A DNA stretch of 64,000 nt from NCBI RefSeq assembly GCF_000016645.1, contig NC_009441.1, forward strand, positions 1,302,001 through 1,366,000, read 5' to 3'. The position numbers and the translations under genes are program-made. Numbering within the stretch: the stretch's first letter is position 1; every line of letters starts with the position of its first letter. This document shows positions 61,395 to 64,000 of the stretch, piece after piece. Under the pieces are notes generated by a model. It searched no databases, was not told the DNA's origin, and saw only the letters and a list, made by a program, of their open reading frames with translations. The stretch is from Flavobacterium johnsoniae UW101. Its GTDB lineage: Bacteria; Bacteroidota; Bacteroidia; Flavobacteriales; Flavobacteriaceae.

Positions 61395-62591
61395 TTAAAT
61401 TGCTTTTATCTCTGTAACTACATGGATTTCAGTTTTCTTAAAAGGAAATAATCTTCGATAACTAGCTGATCTCCATAACCATTCAATGGGGCCGTAATTG
61501 TATTTTGAAAGCCACCATTTGCTTATAAATAACTGGAGAACAAAAATGACAACCGCCAGCGAAAAGTAAAACCAATATGGCATTGTATCAGCAATACCCA
61601 AACCAATTCCGGAGAAAATAAATGCACCTAAAATATTTTGGGCGATGTAATTGGTTAATGTCATTTTTCCGCCTGCTCTAAAATAGTTGAATACTGTTTT
61701 TAGTTTTTTATGACTGTACAATAAACTAAGTCCAGATGCGATAAAAATCATTGTACTCAAAATGAACCAGAAATAAGGATGGAAGAATTGAAGAAACCCG
61801 GCTTTCCTTTCAATTGCAGAATAAAAAATAATACCCATTATAACAGCAATAACTAAGCTGATTACAAGTACATATAATAATCGTTTTTTCATTTCGTTTA
61901 AGCGGTCGAAAAAATCTATTTTTTGCAGCCAAACCCCAAAAAGCATACAAGCCAGCATAACAAGATGCGACGTAATCGCATAGCCGGGAACAATAACCTG
62001 CTGATAAAAAGAAGCCAATAAATTAAACCTAAAAAAGTCCAGCCAATTTCCTGAATAATATAACTTTAAATATTCTGGACTTGTAGTAATTGCTGTTCTT
62101 TCTATATTAAGACCTTTAATGTAAGACATTATAAAAGGAATGGCAAGGATAATTACTGTACAAATACAGGCTAATGTTTTTGCTGAGGATTTGTAAAAAA
62201 ACAGCAGTATGAGTCCTAAAAAAGCATAATCTTTTAAGATGTCGCCAAACCAAAAACAAGAATCTATAAAAGCCAGACCAAAAAGCAGTATCATTCGCCA
62301 GCTAAAAAAGATAACCGGATTTTTGCCCTTTGCCGCAACATTATTAATTAAAATCGCAAAACCATATCCAAACAACACTGTTAATAAAGTCCAGGATTTT
62401 CCAGCTAAAAAATACTGATCAAAGTAAGATAATATCTCAGACAAAATACTATCCTTAGTTTCGTGCGGTACACCAATGAGCAGAAAACCAGAATAATTAC
62501 CAATAACAACACCCAATAAAGCCCAGCCTCGAAGTATGTCAACAATTGCAGTTCTTTTGCTCTGCTCGACAGGATAATAAGAATTTGTCAT
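61395..62591 (-). CDS. DUF418 membrane protein, copy 2
   Basis: This 398-residue protein is highly similar to copy 1 throughout ('EQSKRTAIVDILRGWALLGV', 'AGGKMTLTNYIAQNILGAFI', 'SKWWLSKYNYGPIEWLWRSA'). The loops differ most near residues 40-60 and 215-260. About ten membrane spans. Tandem duplication is clear; whether the two copies have different substrates is not known. Confidence 0.92.
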   Translation of the reverse strand: MTNSYYPVEQSKRTAIVDILRGWALLGVVIGNYSGFLLIGVPHETKDSILSEILSYFDQYFLAGKSWTLLTVLFGYGFAILINNVAAKGKNPVIFFSWRMILLFGLAFIDSCFWFGDILKDYAFLGLILLFFYKSSAKTLACICTVIILAIPFIMSYIKGLNIERTAITTSPEYLKLYYSGNWLDFFRFNLLASFYQQVIVPGYAITSHLVMLACMLFGVWLQKIDFFDRLNEMKKRLLYVLVISLVIAVIMGIIFYSAIERKAGFLQFFHPYFWFILSTMIFIASGLSLLYSHKKLKTVFNYFRAGGKMTLTNYIAQNILGAFIFSGIGLGIADTMPYWFYFSLAVVIFVLQLFISKWWLSKYNYGPIEWLWRSASYRRLFPFKKTEIHVVTEIKAI

Positions 62592-62716
62592 TTGATTGAT
62601 ATTTTTGTTGTGATTTTTATTGATGATTTTAGTATAAACCTGATTAATGTTTAAACATATTCAAAAATAGATAAATTATACAGCCAAAGTTTTTTCTATA
62701 AATAAATTTTACAAAA

Positions 62717-62747
62717 AAAGCGTGTTACTCTCAGAATAACACGCTTT
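62717..62747 (-). terminator. Terminator of the threonine dehydrogenase gene
   Basis: AAAGCGTGTTA pairs with TAACACGCTTT, with an A run on the left that becomes a T run on the minus strand. It lies 20 bp after the stop at 62768. Confidence 0.85.
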
Positions 62748-62767
62748 AAAATTTTATTGTTTTTAGA

Positions 62768-63706
62768 TTAACTCAAATGTTCAATCATATCTTTTGTCAT
62801 CGATTCCAGATCAAATTTATGATTCCATCCCCAGTCTTCTCTTGCAGAACTGTCGTCGATACTTGCCGGCCAGCTGTCTGCAATTTTCTGACGGAAATCT
62901 GGATTGTAGGTAATTTCAAATTCAGGAATATGCTTTTTAATTTCGGCAGCAATTTCAGTTGGAGTAAAACTCATTGCCGCTAAATTATAAGAAGAATGTA
63001 TTTTGATCTGCTCAACAGGAGCTTTCATAATATTAATCGTCGCATCGATTGCATCATCCATATACATCATTGGCATTTTGGTTTCAGACGACAAAAAGCA
63101 TTCGTATTTTTTATCTGCGATTGCTTTGTAGAAAATATCAACTGCATAATCTGTAGTACCGCCGCCCGGAGGAGTCGACCAGCTTATTAAACCAGGATAA
63201 CGTATGCTTCGAACATCAACACCATAAATATTATGATAGTATTCGCACCATCTTTCGCCAGATTGTTTACTGATTCCGTAAACCGTAGAAGGCTCCATAA
63301 TCGTATATTGAGGCGTATTTTCTTTTGGAGTTGTCGGTCCAAAAACCGCAATACTCGAAGGCCAGAAAATCTTTTGAATTTTTTTGGCTTTCGCTAAATT
63401 CAAAACATGAAAAAGCGAATTCATATTTAAGTCCCACGCAAAAGCCGGATTTTTTTCAGCAGTTGCAGATAAAAGCGCAGCCATCAAATAAACATCAGTA
63501 ATTTTATGAACTTCAACAAGATGTTCAATCTGGTTAAAATCTAAAGCATTTACCACTTCAAAAGGTCCGGAATTAACCACATCCGTATTTAATTTTCGAA
63601 TATCAGATGCAATGACATTTTCGGTCCCGTATAATTTGCGAAGTTTTTGAGTAAGCTCAGTGCCAATCTGCCCACAGGCACCAATGATTAATATTTTTGG
63701 ATTCAT
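62768..63706 (-). CDS. L-threonine 3-dehydrogenase, GalE-like type
   Basis: This 312-residue short-chain/extended SDR enzyme has the NAD motif 'ILIIGACGQIGTEL' and the catalytic Tyr143/Lys147 in 'STVYGISKQSGERW'. 'SIRYPGLISWSTPPGGGTTD' and 'ETKMPMMYMDDAIDATINIM' are characteristic of the GalE-like threonine dehydrogenases known from Cytophaga and Flavobacterium. It oxidises threonine to 2-amino-3-ketobutyrate in the cytoplasm. No kbl gene is seen in the window. Confidence 0.92.
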   Translation of the reverse strand: MNPKILIIGACGQIGTELTQKLRKLYGTENVIASDIRKLNTDVVNSGPFEVVNALDFNQIEHLVEVHKITDVYLMAALLSATAEKNPAFAWDLNMNSLFHVLNLAKAKKIQKIFWPSSIAVFGPTTPKENTPQYTIMEPSTVYGISKQSGERWCEYYHNIYGVDVRSIRYPGLISWSTPPGGGTTDYAVDIFYKAIADKKYECFLSSETKMPMMYMDDAIDATINIMKAPVEQIKIHSSYNLAAMSFTPTEIAAEIKKHIPEFEITYNPDFRQKIADSWPASIDDSSAREDWGWNHKFDLESMTKDMIEHLS

Positions 63707-63727
63707 TTTGTTTAGATTTTAGTCTTG

Positions 63728-63754
63728 CAAATATAACGTTTTCGCAAATATCAA
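63728..63754 (-). promoter_or_regulatory. Promoter of the threonine dehydrogenase gene
   Basis: On the minus strand TTG (63752-63754) and TATATTTG (63728-63735) are separated by 16 nt, close to consensus. The start codon is 21 bp downstream. Confidence 0.5.
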
Positions 63755-64000
63755 CGTTTTTTATAACATTAAATTATAAAATCAACAACAATAAAGATTG
63801 TTTTTTAGATTATTCTCTGACTGTGTGTATTTAGTTTAGCTGCAATTTATACAGATTAAAAATGATTTTTTTGAAGAAATAATCCATTAAATCATTAAAA
63901 TCTGTGACAAAAAAATAACCTTGATTTATAGAATCTTTAGCAAAAAACACAATTCGTAATTGTAAATTTACTTTGTAACTTTGCGGTCTAACATTATTAT
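63755..64000. other. Intergenic end of the window
   Basis: AT-rich DNA with a CAGATT-type repeat pair at 63838-63910 ('TACAGATTAAAAATGATT' and 'AAATCATTAAAATCTGTGA' are inverted). TAACTTTG at 63976-63983 may be a -7 element for a gene beyond the window. No ORF is supported. Confidence 0.5.

Overview
The window is AT-rich chromosomal DNA that looks like Flavobacterium or a close relative (Bacteroidota). Evidence: a GalE-like L-threonine dehydrogenase, a complete Suf gene set, T9SS C-terminal sorting domains, SprB-type repeats, a TonB receptor paired with a DUF5689 lipoprotein, TAnnTTTG-type promoter elements and weak Shine-Dalgarno sequences. Genus is inferred from gene content; no rRNA is present.

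Layout. 1-540: end of an aminopeptidase C. 728-3555: a two-gene locus (DUF4297/Cap4-type nuclease plus Rad50/SMC-like ATPase) resembling Lamassu/ABC-3C defence systems. 3777-5994: XRE regulator, exported TPR-like protein, small membrane protein and GIY-YIG nuclease. 6008-7250: two tRNA-Asn genes followed, in their transcription direction, by 11 tandem units of about 94 bp that copy the 3' half of the tRNA plus its terminator and carry a palindrome. 7334-8677: rseP. 9018-13501: a bacteriocin-like cluster with an HTH gene, two double-glycine peptides, two small membrane ORFs, HlyD and a C39-peptidase ABC exporter. 13618-24225: ordinary metabolism and envelope genes, ending with hflX. 24304-25030: a zeta-toxin-like gene broken by one amber codon, with a small overlapping partner.

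25084-35857 is mainly the Suf iron-sulfur assembly region (A-type carrier, sufB, flavodoxin-like gene, sufC, four-helix-bundle gene, sufD, then sufS, sufE and a DUF59 gene). A serine hydrolase on the opposite strand splits it, and repeat elements have entered it. 36233-51428: a coiled-coil protein, an MBL hydrolase, two giant T9SS-secreted leucine-rich-repeat proteins that share near-identical tails and a candidate operator, then an S8 and an M1 peptidase.

51617-60016 looks like a type VI secretion effector/immunity island: two related helper-like genes (the first frameshifted), a 1347-residue LysM + PAAR-like (DUF4280) protein with two candidate peptidoglycan-hydrolase domains, lipoprotein immunity candidates, a decayed C39-like toxin module and an orphan fragment of the large effector gene. 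60047-63706: two tandem DUF418 membrane proteins and L-threonine 3-dehydrogenase.

The most unusual items are the tRNA-Asn-derived array with apparent compensatory changes, the bacteriocin cluster, the nuclease/ATPase pair, and the effector island with its decaying modules.
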